The position numbers and the translations under genes are program-made. From assembly GCF_004341685.1 (NCBI RefSeq), contig NZ_SMAA01000002.1, positions 162,248 through 226,247 on the forward strand: a stretch of DNA of 64,000 nucleotides, in the 5' to 3' direction. How positions within the stretch are numbered: position 1 is the stretch's first letter; each line of letters starts with the position of its first letter. Positions 52,249 through 61,304 of this stretch are shown here, in pieces. Origin of the DNA: Pectinatus cerevisiiphilus. GTDB taxonomy: Bacteria; Bacillota; Negativicutes; Selenomonadales; Selenomonadaceae. Below the pieces are notes generated by a model that saw nothing but the letters and a program-made list of their open reading frames with translations, was not told the origin of the DNA and searched no databases.

Positions 52249-54438
52249 TCAGCTGTTTGGTTTAGATGTTCTTTGCATCATTATATTAGCTATTATCCAG
52301 GCAATTAGACTTTCCGCCCCTTCATTTTTATTTAACCCGTCTGCCGTTATGCCATCATAGCAACCACCACATTCAGCATCAATGAGAGAAAGGTTCGAAA
52401 CGTTTTTGCCGGTATACCAAGCAAAGCATATCTGGGCATAATGCCTATAAATATCCTTATGCGTTATGTTATAAGCTTTAAGACAGGCGAGTAACGTAGC
52501 ACAGGCTTCAACTGGCTGCTGGTCAAAACGGGCGGCAGGCATGTCCTTTTGCAACCAACCTTTACAACCTATAGGTGAAAAGGTGTCATTGATGATTGTT
52601 TTTGTTAATAAAAAATCTAAACTGTCCAAGCCGGCGGCTTTATAATGTTCATTTTTATTGATAGTAAAGGCAGTGAGCATTGCGTTAGGCAAAACAGCAT
52701 TGCAGTATGTCATGTTATTTTCAAACCATCGCCAGTTTTTATCGGTATTATTATTGTAAGCGGTGTAAAGATCATGAGATAAGTTATCAATAATGCTACG
52801 CGTTTTGTCTGTATTATGCCAATGGGCAAGACCTAACAAAGAATACGCCTTTGCACGTAAAAATGTTAAGGACGGATAATTTTTTATTGTACGGTTGAGC
52901 ATCTTATCTGCGGCTGTACGTACGGAAGATGGTAAGTTTGTCAATGATACGATAGTGCCCAATGCCCATACACATCTACCAAAACAATCTTCCGAACCAT
53001 GTATTTCTTTAAAATGGCGGTCATAGTCCATAAAATTACCAAACCACCCATCCTTTTGGGCATATAATAGAAATCGTAGGTATATTATAATTAAATTGAG
53101 ATATTTCTGCTCTTTAGTATCACTGTACAGCAGGCCTACCATGATTAGAGCTCGTGCATTGTCATCACTGGTATAGCCTTCAGAAGGATCAGGGAGTGCA
53201 TATAAGGAGTGCTGGAATATACCTGTATCATCTGTCATATGCAGAAGGTAGCTGTCAAAAGTAAAAGCTAAATTATTATCATAAGCCAGTGCGGCAATTT
53301 TAAAATCATGACAAACAGTATTGAATAAATTGGCATAATGATCGGCAACATAATGCCATAGCATATTTTTACCAAAGAATAGCATTTTATTTTCCATGAG
53401 ATTTTTATTTTGGGGATGTTCAATTAGATAATTGATACAATCGCTTAAGGCATCGCTGTCTTGAAAACCAGCCAGCAAGCCACGACCATCGGCCAACATT
53501 TCTTTCGCATATGGATAAGGTGTAGAGATTATTACTCTACCGTACCCCGCCGCATAAGCGAGGGTTCCGCTGACGGCCTGTCCTTTTCCCAAATATGGGG
53601 TCATATAGATATCAGAAAGTTTTAACCAACGTACGATATCTTCCTTGGACAGGTATTTATTTATAAAAGTAACATTGTTTTCAAGATGAAGCTCGCTGAC
53701 TAGTTTTTGTAAAGATTCCCTATAGGTTTCACCGTATTTGCGGCTAATTACAGGGTGGGTCTGGCCTAAGATAAAGTACAAAACATTGGGATATTTTTGC
53801 ACGGTTTTGTATACAGCCTTGATGCCATAATCAAGGCCTTTGCTTGGACTCAACAGGCCGAAAGTACTTATTATAGTTCTGTTTTCCAGCTTTAGCTGTT
53901 TTTTTAATGCTGTGCGGTTTGGAACATCGAAATAAGGTACGCCATGGTGTATCTTTTCTATCTTTTCCGGGTTGGCATGATAGACGTTCTGCAAGAGCAG
54001 ACGTGAATTTTCGGCCATGATTATTATTTTTTCACTTTTTTTACATAATAGTTCCAAAATATTTTTTTGTTTTTCATTAGGGTGCGGCAAGACTGTATGG
54101 AGAGTAGTTATTATTGGTTTTTGGAGAGCATTAATAAAATCAAGTAAATATTCACCATTACTGCCACCAAATATGCCATACTCATGTTCTATTACAATAA
54201 GTTGAAGAGTAGACTCGTTTACTTTTTTTGCCGCATCTATGTAACTTTCCCTATTTTGCTGAGGCAGATCAAAAATGACATCATCATTATAAACATATTT
54301 GTCATCACTTATGGCAATGACGTGTGGATGAATATGCGGGTTTTTTTGTAATTCACGGAATAGATCATGGGTAAAGGTTGCTATACCGCATTTTCTGGGC
54401 GGATAGGTACTGAGAAAAGCAATGTTTAGATCATTCAT
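52249..54438 (-). CDS. Glycosyltransferase family 4 fused to an unassigned helical C-terminal domain (729 aa)
   Basis: Residues 1 to about 375 form a GT-B family 4 glycosyltransferase: STYPPRKCGIATFTHDLF at the start, EHEYGIFGGSNGEYLL near 84, STFGLLSPSKGLDYGI near 191, and the donor-site stretch GKGQAVSGTLAYAAGYG near 284. Residues about 385-729 form a second domain, rich in aromatic residues and helices (SEGYTSDDNARALIMVG, then GSEDCFGRCVWALGTIV), which looks like an alpha/alpha-barrel of glycoside-hydrolase type without a clear catalytic pair. It is the last gene of a cluster with an NDP-sugar pyrophosphorylase and a GH130 enzyme. A GDP-mannose-using glycosyltransferase would fit, but the donor is not shown by sequence. 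Confidence 0.85.
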   Translation of the reverse strand: MNDLNIAFLSTYPPRKCGIATFTHDLFRELQKNPHIHPHVIAISDDKYVYNDDVIFDLPQQNRESYIDAAKKVNESTLQLIVIEHEYGIFGGSNGEYLLDFINALQKPIITTLHTVLPHPNEKQKNILELLCKKSEKIIIMAENSRLLLQNVYHANPEKIEKIHHGVPYFDVPNRTALKKQLKLENRTIISTFGLLSPSKGLDYGIKAVYKTVQKYPNVLYFILGQTHPVISRKYGETYRESLQKLVSELHLENNVTFINKYLSKEDIVRWLKLSDIYMTPYLGKGQAVSGTLAYAAGYGRVIISTPYPYAKEMLADGRGLLAGFQDSDALSDCINYLIEHPQNKNLMENKMLFFGKNMLWHYVADHYANLFNTVCHDFKIAALAYDNNLAFTFDSYLLHMTDDTGIFQHSLYALPDPSEGYTSDDNARALIMVGLLYSDTKEQKYLNLIIIYLRFLLYAQKDGWFGNFMDYDRHFKEIHGSEDCFGRCVWALGTIVSLTNLPSSVRTAADKMLNRTIKNYPSLTFLRAKAYSLLGLAHWHNTDKTRSIIDNLSHDLYTAYNNNTDKNWRWFENNMTYCNAVLPNAMLTAFTINKNEHYKAAGLDSLDFLLTKTIINDTFSPIGCKGWLQKDMPAARFDQQPVEACATLLACLKAYNITHKDIYRHYAQICFAWYTGKNVSNLSLIDAECGGCYDGITADGLNKNEGAESLIAWIIANIMMQRTSKPNS

Positions 54439-54479
54439 TTTAAAAACTTCCTTTTATACAACAATAATTTAGGATGATA

Positions 54480-55511
54480 TTAAATTGGCCTTGTTGATTC
54501 TGGTGTAATGATATTGTTATGCGATGCATTTTTGACAATACTTTCATCAGTTATGATACAACGGTCTATTTTTATTTCATTTTTGACTTGAATTCTGTTC
54601 CAGAGGATACTATCGGAGATATTGCTACCTTTACCGATAACGGTATTATTTCCCAATATAACTCGTGGGCCTATTACAGTGTTTGCTTGTATTTGCACAT
54701 TTTCACCGATATAAACAGGCCCGCGTAATATTACTGATTTGCTTATTTTTGTATTAGGCTGGCTGTAAATTGATTGCTGGCGGAAATTCATATTTGGTAA
54801 AAATAATTTTCCAATAAAGCCGTCTTGATTGGCTTGCACGTATTTTTCCAGTGTGCCGATGTCAAGCCAATAATTACAGCCCTTGTAAACTGCTATCTTT
54901 TGTCCTTCTGCCAAGAGCTTGGGGAAGATTTCTTTTTCAATTGATACGTTTTTCCCGGCAGGAATTTCTTGCAATACTTTAGCATTAAAAATATATACAC
55001 CAGCATTTATGAAATGCGAAGTGATGTTATCAGCTGATGGTTTTTCGCAAAAGGACGTGGCATAACCGTGTTTATCAAAGTTAATTACACCATATGAGGA
55101 TGGATTGTCAACGCGAGTTACTGCTATTGTCACAGCGGCCTTTTGTTTATTATGATAATTTAACATTTCATAATAATTTATGTTGCTTAAAATATCAGAA
55201 TTAAATATAAAAAAAGTATCTTTTAGATATCGTTCACAGTTTTTTATAGCACCACCTGTCCCTAATGGAGAATCTTCTTCTACATACTTTAGATTAAGGC
55301 CAAAGGCAGAGCCGTTGCCAAAATAGTTCTTTATATATGCTGACTTATAACATACACTAAGAATGATGTCTTTTATGCCATACAATTTCAAAATGTTCAT
55401 GTTATGTTCTAGTAAAGGACACCCCATAATGGGGACCATTGGTTTAGGAATTCCATAAGTCAATGGATAAAGCCTAGTGCCTTTACCGCCAGCTAAAAAT
55501 AGTGCCTGCAT
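54480..55511 (-). CDS. NDP-sugar pyrophosphorylase, mannose-1-phosphate guanylyltransferase-like (343 aa)
   Basis: The N-terminal nucleotidyltransferase domain starts MQALFLAGGKGTRLYPLTYG with the GGxGTRL-PLT loop. It also has PKPMVPIMGCPLLEHNM and the metal Asp in FNSDIL near residue 97. From about 235 there is a left-handed beta-helix with hexapeptide-like repeats (ILRGPVYIGENVQIQANTVI). The start is ATG 55511 behind AAGGAGG; the longer frame to 55547 is rejected. It could make GDP-mannose or another NDP-hexose for the adjacent glycosyltransferase. The nucleotide and sugar specificity cannot be read from sequence. Confidence 0.88.
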   Translation of the reverse strand: MQALFLAGGKGTRLYPLTYGIPKPMVPIMGCPLLEHNMNILKLYGIKDIILSVCYKSAYIKNYFGNGSAFGLNLKYVEEDSPLGTGGAIKNCERYLKDTFFIFNSDILSNINYYEMLNYHNKQKAAVTIAVTRVDNPSSYGVINFDKHGYATSFCEKPSADNITSHFINAGVYIFNAKVLQEIPAGKNVSIEKEIFPKLLAEGQKIAVYKGCNYWLDIGTLEKYVQANQDGFIGKLFLPNMNFRQQSIYSQPNTKISKSVILRGPVYIGENVQIQANTVIGPRVILGNNTVIGKGSNISDSILWNRIQVKNEIKIDRCIITDESIVKNASHNNIITPESTRPI

Positions 55512-55554
55512 ATTTATTACCTCCTTATTATATGGATATAAATTCACCGAATCC

Positions 55555-56541
55555 TTATCTTAAATAACGTTCTTCTGGCACAGGGCAGGTTTCGATATAA
55601 GCGAGGATATCGTCAAGTGATGCTGTTGCTAAAGCAATGCAAGTATCAGCTGCCCCGTAATACATTTTTATTTTATTGTTGTCAGGGTTTAGAACCCAAC
55701 CGCAAGGAAATACTACATCACGGACATCGCCTTCTTTTTCATAGTATTCTTGCGGACCAAATACCCATTCATCACTTCGATGAAGGACTTTAAGCGGATT
55801 GTCCAGATCAAGCAGTGCAAAACCCAAGCGGTAAAGTGAACCGGAAGCAGTTTCCCGCACACCATGGTATAAGACTAGCCAACCCTTTGGTGTTTCCAAA
55901 GGTTGTGTGCTTATTCCTACTTTACTGCCGTCCCACCAACTACCACCACGTGAATTGATGAGAACCTTATGGTCCCCCCAGTATTTTAGGTTTTCTGAGC
56001 ATGATACCCATATGTTGGCACCGTGTGCAGATGGTCTATGTATTAATACCCAGCGTTTGCCGAAACGGCGGGGGAACAAGGTAGCATCCTTATCTTCGGG
56101 AGGAATGATTGGTCCCATCCTTTCAAAATTTACGAAATCATCAGTAAAAGCAAGGCTTACTGCTGGGCCACATTCAGAATAGGCAGTATAGGTTATAGCA
56201 TATTTTTTTAATTCATTTATGTAAGTTATGCGTGGATCTTCAATTCCCCATGCTTCCTCTGGATTAGCCGGATTAGGAGAAAGTGTGGGGCTTTTGTCAA
56301 TTATCCAGTTGCTGATACCGTCATCGCTGATTGCTTTTGTTAAATGTGAAAAACCACGCCGGTCTTCTACGCGGGCAAGCAGTAAAACTTTACCGTTGAA
56401 CATTGTAGCTGCTGGATTTAGGACAACGTTGACAGGATATGGCCAATCCTTAGCCATTAATATTGGATTATAAGGGTATCGATGAAAAATTTCCTTAAAG
56501 GTATTGTCTCCTGATTTTAAACGCGTTTCAAAGTGATTCAA
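55555..56541 (-). CDS. GH130 family mannoside phosphorylase-like enzyme (328 aa)
   Basis: Family 130 enzymes phosphorolyse (a few hydrolyse) beta-mannosides, giving mannose 1-phosphate. Features are the YNPILMAKDWPYPVNVVLNP start, the acid-bearing EEAWGIEDPRITYI near residue 95, and the HGVRETASG and YYGAADTCIALA blocks. The start is placed at TTG 56541, seven bases after AGGAGGG. The ATG at 56562 has no ribosome site, and the AGGAGG would lie inside its coding region. It is first in the operon and preceded by a long leader with a terminator. The product mannose 1-phosphate could feed the pyrophosphorylase next door; that link is inferred. Confidence 0.88.
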   Translation of the reverse strand: MNHFETRLKSGDNTFKEIFHRYPYNPILMAKDWPYPVNVVLNPAATMFNGKVLLLARVEDRRGFSHLTKAISDDGISNWIIDKSPTLSPNPANPEEAWGIEDPRITYINELKKYAITYTAYSECGPAVSLAFTDDFVNFERMGPIIPPEDKDATLFPRRFGKRWVLIHRPSAHGANIWVSCSENLKYWGDHKVLINSRGGSWWDGSKVGISTQPLETPKGWLVLYHGVRETASGSLYRLGFALLDLDNPLKVLHRSDEWVFGPQEYYEKEGDVRDVVFPCGWVLNPDNNKIKMYYGAADTCIALATASLDDILAYIETCPVPEERYLR

Positions 56542-56701
56542 TATTTTTCCCTCCTGGTTCATTAACAGGGCACATCATGTTATAGGTTGAAGTGTCGTTA
56601 AAAAAATTAAATTATTTATTAGCTGTTAACACTTAAAAGGATAAATAATTGGAATTGTGTAAACAGATAACCATTTATTTAAAACTTAAAAGTATTAAGG
56701 G

Positions 56702-56743
56702 TAAAAAAATAATTGCCGGCGTCATGTTCAGATATCGGCAATT
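56702..56743 (-). terminator. Leader terminator upstream of the GH130 operon
   Basis: AATTGCCG at 56711-56718 and CGGCAATT at 56736-56743 form a stem, and on the minus strand ATTTTTTTAC follows. It lies 160 bases before the GH130 start, where an attenuator would be. Confidence 0.6.
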
Positions 56744-57293
56744 AGAATAAGGCAGCGTTATATAAGCAATGTTTTTGTTTCAGGCAGTGGGCGATGAAAT
56801 ATAAAGATGGGAAAAAGTTGTGTATGTAAACGTGCATATAAGCACCAATAAATAATATCAATGATAATCATCTACTGCTGCCGTAAGTAACCTTATCAAA
56901 TAACAACCACCAGTATCTGTAAAAATAGAGTATAGTGATAAAACAACTTATAAATATAGTTTATGCTTATTATTTGCAATTGTCAACTTACATGTATGCA
57001 CAAGTTGAATGTTGGATCTATCGTGCGAAAAAATCATTTTAAAAACATGTGTTAAATTATGATCGTATGTATATGTAAATTTTTCCATCTGGCAGAATAA
57101 TTTGTCTTTTATAAATGAATCTTTTGGGGATTTATTAGTTGAGATATAATACTGTATTTGCTATCGACTTCTAGAAAAAATTACTATAAAATATTAGATA
57201 GTAACAAATAAAATGATTGGAATTATGTGGTGATGGCTTTAAGTCATGTCTGCTAAAATGATGAATGCCATTGGAGTAAAAGGAGTGTTTAGG
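56744..57293. other. Gene-free stretch between GH130 operon and phosphodiesterase gene
   Basis: This AT-rich stretch carries no credible gene. On the minus strand GGCAGC (about 56882-56877) and GCTGCC (56757-56752) are complementary and could pair within the GH130 leader. No known riboswitch was recognised. A plus-strand promoter for the phosphodiesterase was not assigned. Confidence 0.35.
56958..56986 (-). promoter_or_regulatory. Candidate promoter of the GH130 operon
   Basis: On the minus strand a perfect TTGACA (56986-56981) is followed after 17 bases by TAAACT (56963-56958). This would give a leader of roughly 200 bases before the hairpin at 56743. Confidence 0.4.
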
Positions 57294-58025
57294 ATGATAA
57301 TATACGCACATCGAGGTGCCCGTGGCTATGCCCCGGAAAATACTATGGCTGCTTTTAAAAAGGCACTTGCTTTAAAAGCTGATGGTATTGAACTGGACGT
57401 ACATACTACGAAGGATGGACAATTGGTTGTTTGCCATGACCACAATATAGATCGTACCAGTAATGGCAGCGGCTGGATTCGTGATTTTACCCTTAGTGAG
57501 TTAAAAGCATTTGATTTTGGAAAGTGGTTTGATGAAAAATATAGAGGAGAACAAATTCTTTCGTTTGAAGAGTTCTTTTTGTGGTATGTAAAAACACCGC
57601 TGTTATTGAATATTGAAATAAAAAATGGGCCGGTAGTTTATCAGGGAATAGAAAAAGAGCTTGTCACGACGATAAAAAGTCTGGCACCAGCTGGTTTTAA
57701 TATTTATGACCGCATTTTAATCTCTTCGTTTTATCATCCATCCTTATATAAGATCAAAGAACTAGATAGTAAATTTAAGACTGGAGTGCTATACGATTCA
57801 AGACCAATGAATGTTTTGGAACAAGTAAAAGCAATTAACGCCGACTACCTTCATCCCCATTGGCACTATCTCGACCGTGAAACAATCGAGGCTGCCCAGG
57901 AACTTGGTATCGGCGTTAATTGTTATACTATAAATACTGAGGAAGAATTTAAATTTATAAGCGAGTTTCCGCTTACCGGCATATTTAGTGATTATCCTGA
58001 CCGTTGGTTAAGGCGCAATATATAA
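57294..58025 (+). CDS. Glycerophosphodiester phosphodiesterase, cytosolic UgpQ-like (243 aa)
   Basis: This hydrolyses glycerophosphodiesters to glycerol 3-phosphate and an alcohol. The GDPD motif is clear: IIYAHRGARGYAPENTMAAF near residue 2, with HRG and ENT, then GIELDVHTTKDGQLVVCHD with Glu, Asp and His metal/catalytic residues. There is no signal peptide, so it is the cytosolic type. The start is ATG 57294 behind AAAGGAG; a longer frame from 57246 lacks family similarity. The stop overlaps the end of the convergent ugpC gene by 18 bases. With ugpAEBC alongside, it probably processes imported glycerophosphodiesters. Confidence 0.93.
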   Translation: MIIYAHRGARGYAPENTMAAFKKALALKADGIELDVHTTKDGQLVVCHDHNIDRTSNGSGWIRDFTLSELKAFDFGKWFDEKYRGEQILSFEEFFLWYVKTPLLLNIEIKNGPVVYQGIEKELVTTIKSLAPAGFNIYDRILISSFYHPSLYKIKELDSKFKTGVLYDSRPMNVLEQVKAINADYLHPHWHYLDRETIEAAQELGIGVNCYTINTEEEFKFISEFPLTGIFSDYPDRWLRRNI

Positions 58026-59099
58026 TCTGGCAATGGTTTTTTCCGTTGCTTTGTCGAATATATGGATTGGTGCTTCGTCCGGCAGTACTGTGACAGAATC
58101 TCCCTGAAGGGGCGGTTCTGTTGCTGCCGGTATTTTTGCGACCAACTGTTCGTGTCCAACCGTCAAATGGACTATTACTTCTGAACCTATATTTTCTATT
58201 ACTGTTACAGTTCCTTTAATTATAGAAGACTGATTTTTGCTGCTGAGTTTTAAGTTTTCAGGCCGTATGCCCAAATAGACATCACCTGATGACTGACATT
58301 CACCGCGCAGTTTAAGCCTGCAATTTTCCCCTTGGAAGATTATAAAATCAGCTTCTTTTTTTATGCTTCCACTTAAAAACTGCATTGGCGGCATACCAAT
58401 AAAACCAGCGACAAAACGATTTGTTGGCTTCCTGTATAATTCCATAGGAGTGCCTATTTGTTGGATAATACCATCCTTCATTAAAACAATGCGCGTGCCC
58501 ATGGTCATTGCTTCTATTTGGTCATGGGTAACATAGACGATGGTGGCATTTAGCCTGTTGTGCAGCTGGATTAATTCTGTCCTAGTTTGTACACGTAGTT
58601 TGGCATCCAGATTACTGAGCGGCTCATCCATTAAAAAAACTTTTGGCTTGCGTACGATTGCCCGTCCTAATGCTACGCGCTGCTGTTGCCCACCTGATAA
58701 TTGGCGCGGGTACCTGTCCAAAAGCTTTTGCAGGTCAAGCATGGCAGCAGTTTTATTAACGGTAGTTTGTATAGTTTTTTTATCGACTTTTCTTAATTTT
58801 AGGGCATAGGCCATATTTTCGTATACGGTCATATGCGGATATAATGCATAATTTTGAAATACCATGGCTATATCACGGTCTTTGGGTTCTACATGTGTGA
58901 TCTCTTTTCCATCTATAAAAATTTGCCCGCTGGAAGGCATTTCTAAACCTGATAACATCCGCAATGTTGTAGTTTTACCGCAGCCGGAAGGACCTACAAG
59001 AACTAGGAACTCTCCGTCTGCGATAGTAAGGTCAAAGGGGGCAACAGCAGTGTGGTCGGCATATACTTTGCTGATTTGTTTAAATTCTATGGTTGACAT
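58008..59099 (-). CDS. ugpC: Glycerol-3-phosphate ABC transporter ATPase UgpC (363 aa)
   Basis: This is the ATPase of a carbohydrate-type ABC importer. Walker A is [14 protein letters not shown] near residue 37, signature [16 protein letters not shown] near 134, Walker [17 protein letters not shown] near 155, and the C-terminal regulatory OB/TOBE domain starts about 235. MalK- and UgpC-type ATPases cannot be told apart by motif alone; the call leans on the UgpB-like binding protein upstream and the phosphodiesterase beside it. It is the last gene of the operon. Confidence 0.85.
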   Translation of the reverse strand: MSTIEFKQISKVYADHTAVAPFDLTIADGEFLVLVGPSGCGKTTTLRMLSGLEMPSSGQIFIDGKEITHVEPKDRDIAMVFQNYALYPHMTVYENMAYALKLRKVDKKTIQTTVNKTAAMLDLQKLLDRYPRQLSGGQQQRVALGRAIVRKPKVFLMDEPLSNLDAKLRVQTRTELIQLHNRLNATIVYVTHDQIEAMTMGTRIVLMKDGIIQQIGTPMELYRKPTNRFVAGFIGMPPMQFLSGSIKKEADFIIFQGENCRLKLRGECQSSGDVYLGIRPENLKLSSKNQSSIIKGTVTVIENIGSEVIVHLTVGHEQLVAKIPAATEPPLQGDSVTVLPDEAPIHIFDKATEKTIARLYIAP

Positions 59100-59114
59100 C
59101 GATTGCTATCCCTT

Positions 59115-60476
59115 CTATTTGACTGATGCGTTATAGCGGGAAATTGCTTCATTTACAGTGTCAGACGCTTTTTGCAATGCATCTTCAGAGGAAGCTTGTC
59201 CGTCTAAAACATGTTCTATAGCACTTTCAATTTCTTGGCGGGCTTGGGTAAAGACACCGAGCAAGCCACCCTGAGTGCTGCGGTTTACAGGAGTATTGTG
59301 CAGCTGGTCAATGGCAATTTTAAATTGGGGATACTGTGCTTCATATTTTTTCAAGTCTTCATCATCATAGGCTGCTGTTGTGACAGGGAAATAGCCCGTC
59401 TTGATATGCCAGAAAGCCTGTTGTTTAGCTGCGGTCATATATTTTATAAATTCCCATGTCGCCTTTTCTTCAGCATCACTGTGGCCAGCCATCATCCATA
59501 AGGAAGCACCACCAATAATTACACCACCGTTACTGGCTCCGGCAGGATGTGGCATAAAGCCTGTACCTACTTCAAATTTTCCGTTTACACCATCCATTAT
59601 GTCGCCTAATACACCAGTGGAATCAATGGTCATTGCTGTCTGGCCGGAAACAAAAGCTTTCATGGTATCAGCTGTTTTGCGGCCCATGTTTACAGCACTA
59701 CCGTCTTTTACCATACCTGACCACCAATCAAGAACTCGCTTACCTTCGGGAGAATTAAATGCTGCACTTGTAGCCATAGCATCACGACCGTTACCGTTGT
59801 CGGCGTAAAGGGAATTTTGTTCTGCTAGAAATTGTTCGAAAAACCAGCCGTAAATGGCAAGTGCCATACCTGGTCTTGTGACTTTACCAGAGGCATCTTT
59901 TTCAGTGAGTTTTTGTGCGTCAGCTGCCACTTCTTCAAAGGTTTTTGGTGGATTTTCTGGATCAAGGCCAGCTTCCTTAAACATGGTTTTATTATAATAA
60001 AGTATCGGTGTAGATGTGTTGAACGGCATGGAATATAATTGATTGTCAACAGTGTAATAAGCCAAAATATTTTTTTCATAGCTGGACATATCAAAGTTTT
60101 CTTTGTCAATCCATTTTTGTACAGGAACCACAGCTTTACTGTCAATCATGAAACGTGTTCCTATATCGTAAACCTGCATTACGTTTGGAGTAGATTTTGA
60201 CGGTATAGCTTGTTTCAATTTATTGATAGCCGAATCATAATCTCCTTGGAATACAGCTTCGACCTTAATATCTGGGTGTGTACTATTGAACTGGTCCACG
60301 AGTGTCTTGGTAGCTTCGCCTACTTTACCGCCTACCGCATACCAAAATACTATTTTTGTCGGTTCTTTACCATTACCGGCAGCTTCTTGTTTTGTGCCGC
60401 AGCCAGCGACAGATAAGAGGATTATCAACATAAAAATCAGGGTAAAAACTTTACCTAAAATAAAATGTTTTTTCAT
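59115..60476 (-). CDS. ugpB: Glycerol-3-phosphate ABC transporter binding lipoprotein UgpB (453 aa)
   Basis: This is the extracytoplasmic receptor of the Ugp system. The lipoprotein signal ends in SVAGC (Cys26). The mature part carries the UgpB-like stretch VEAVFQGDYDSAINKLKQAI followed by PSKSTPNVMQVYDIGTRFMI, which separates it from maltose-type receptors. Further blocks are VPVQKWIDKENFDMSSYEKN and TGFMPHPAGASNGGVIIGG. The ATG at 60476 follows TTAAGGAAGG. It lies between ugpE (upstream, 18 bases) and ugpC (15 bases). Confidence 0.92.
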   Translation of the reverse strand: MKKHFILGKVFTLIFMLIILLSVAGCGTKQEAAGNGKEPTKIVFWYAVGGKVGEATKTLVDQFNSTHPDIKVEAVFQGDYDSAINKLKQAIPSKSTPNVMQVYDIGTRFMIDSKAVVPVQKWIDKENFDMSSYEKNILAYYTVDNQLYSMPFNTSTPILYYNKTMFKEAGLDPENPPKTFEEVAADAQKLTEKDASGKVTRPGMALAIYGWFFEQFLAEQNSLYADNGNGRDAMATSAAFNSPEGKRVLDWWSGMVKDGSAVNMGRKTADTMKAFVSGQTAMTIDSTGVLGDIMDGVNGKFEVGTGFMPHPAGASNGGVIIGGASLWMMAGHSDAEEKATWEFIKYMTAAKQQAFWHIKTGYFPVTTAAYDDEDLKKYEAQYPQFKIAIDQLHNTPVNRSTQGGLLGVFTQARQEIESAIEHVLDGQASSEDALQKASDTVNEAISRYNASVK

Positions 60477-60494
60477 ATTATGTACCTTCCTTAA

Positions 60495-61304
60495 TTAACC
60501 TTTTGTCGAACCTGCTGTCAAACCCTTAACTAATTGTTTTTGTCCCAATATCAGTAATAAAATGGTCGGCAGAGAAACAATTACGATACCGGCCATTGTA
60601 GTATTCCATGATATTCCCTGATCCCATTGCAGCATAGCCAGGCCAATTTGGACTGTGCGCATATTATCGGAGCTTGTTATCAGTAAAGGCCACATGTACT
60701 GGTTGTATGTAGTGAGAAAAGCGTACACGGCTAAAGTCGCTAATGCCGGTTTAGATAATGGCAAGACCATTGTCAAAAAGAAACGCAGCCGTCCACAACC
60801 ATCCATTCTGGCGGCTTCATATATTTCCTTGGGTAATGTCTGAAAGTATTGTCTTAATAAAAAAGTACCGAATGCAGAGGCCATAAAGGGAATGGATAAA
60901 CCTTGGTAGCTGTTTAACCAGTCCAGGCTGCGCACGGTAAAATAATTGGGAATAATAATACTTTCAGCAGGAATCATCATGGTAGACAAAAAGAGAATAA
61001 ATAAGATTTTTTTGCAGGGAAATTTTAGAAAAGCAAACGCGTATGCAGCCAAACTGCATGTTATAATCTGTCCTGCGGTGACTAAAAGGGATACTACAAA
61101 ACTGTTGACGATGAAAGAAAGAAGAGGAGCTGTTGCCAATGCTTTGGAGTAACTGTCAGTTGCTAGATGCGCGGGAAGCAGTACAGGTGGAAAAGCTAGT
61201 GTTTCTTCTGCTGATTCAAAGCTGACTACAAGTGCATATAAAAATGGTGCCAGTATGATGACTGCAAGCACTATTAAAAGCAGATAATGTAAATATTTTT
61301 TCAT
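60495..61304 (-). CDS. ugpE: Glycerol-3-phosphate ABC transporter permease UgpE (269 aa)
   Basis: This is a six-helix permease of the MalG/UgpE class. The EAA loop near residue 165 reads EIYEAARMDGCGRLRFFLTM, followed by VLPLSKPALATLAV. The TRP-like TYNQYMWPLLI block lies near 200. Its start overlaps the ugpA stop by four bases (ATGA), so the two permeases are translated together. Confidence 0.92.
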   Translation of the reverse strand: MKKYLHYLLLIVLAVIILAPFLYALVVSFESAEETLAFPPVLLPAHLATDSYSKALATAPLLSFIVNSFVVSLLVTAGQIITCSLAAYAFAFLKFPCKKILFILFLSTMMIPAESIIIPNYFTVRSLDWLNSYQGLSIPFMASAFGTFLLRQYFQTLPKEIYEAARMDGCGRLRFFLTMVLPLSKPALATLAVYAFLTTYNQYMWPLLITSSDNMRTVQIGLAMLQWDQGISWNTTMAGIVIVSLPTILLLILGQKQLVKGLTAGSTKG

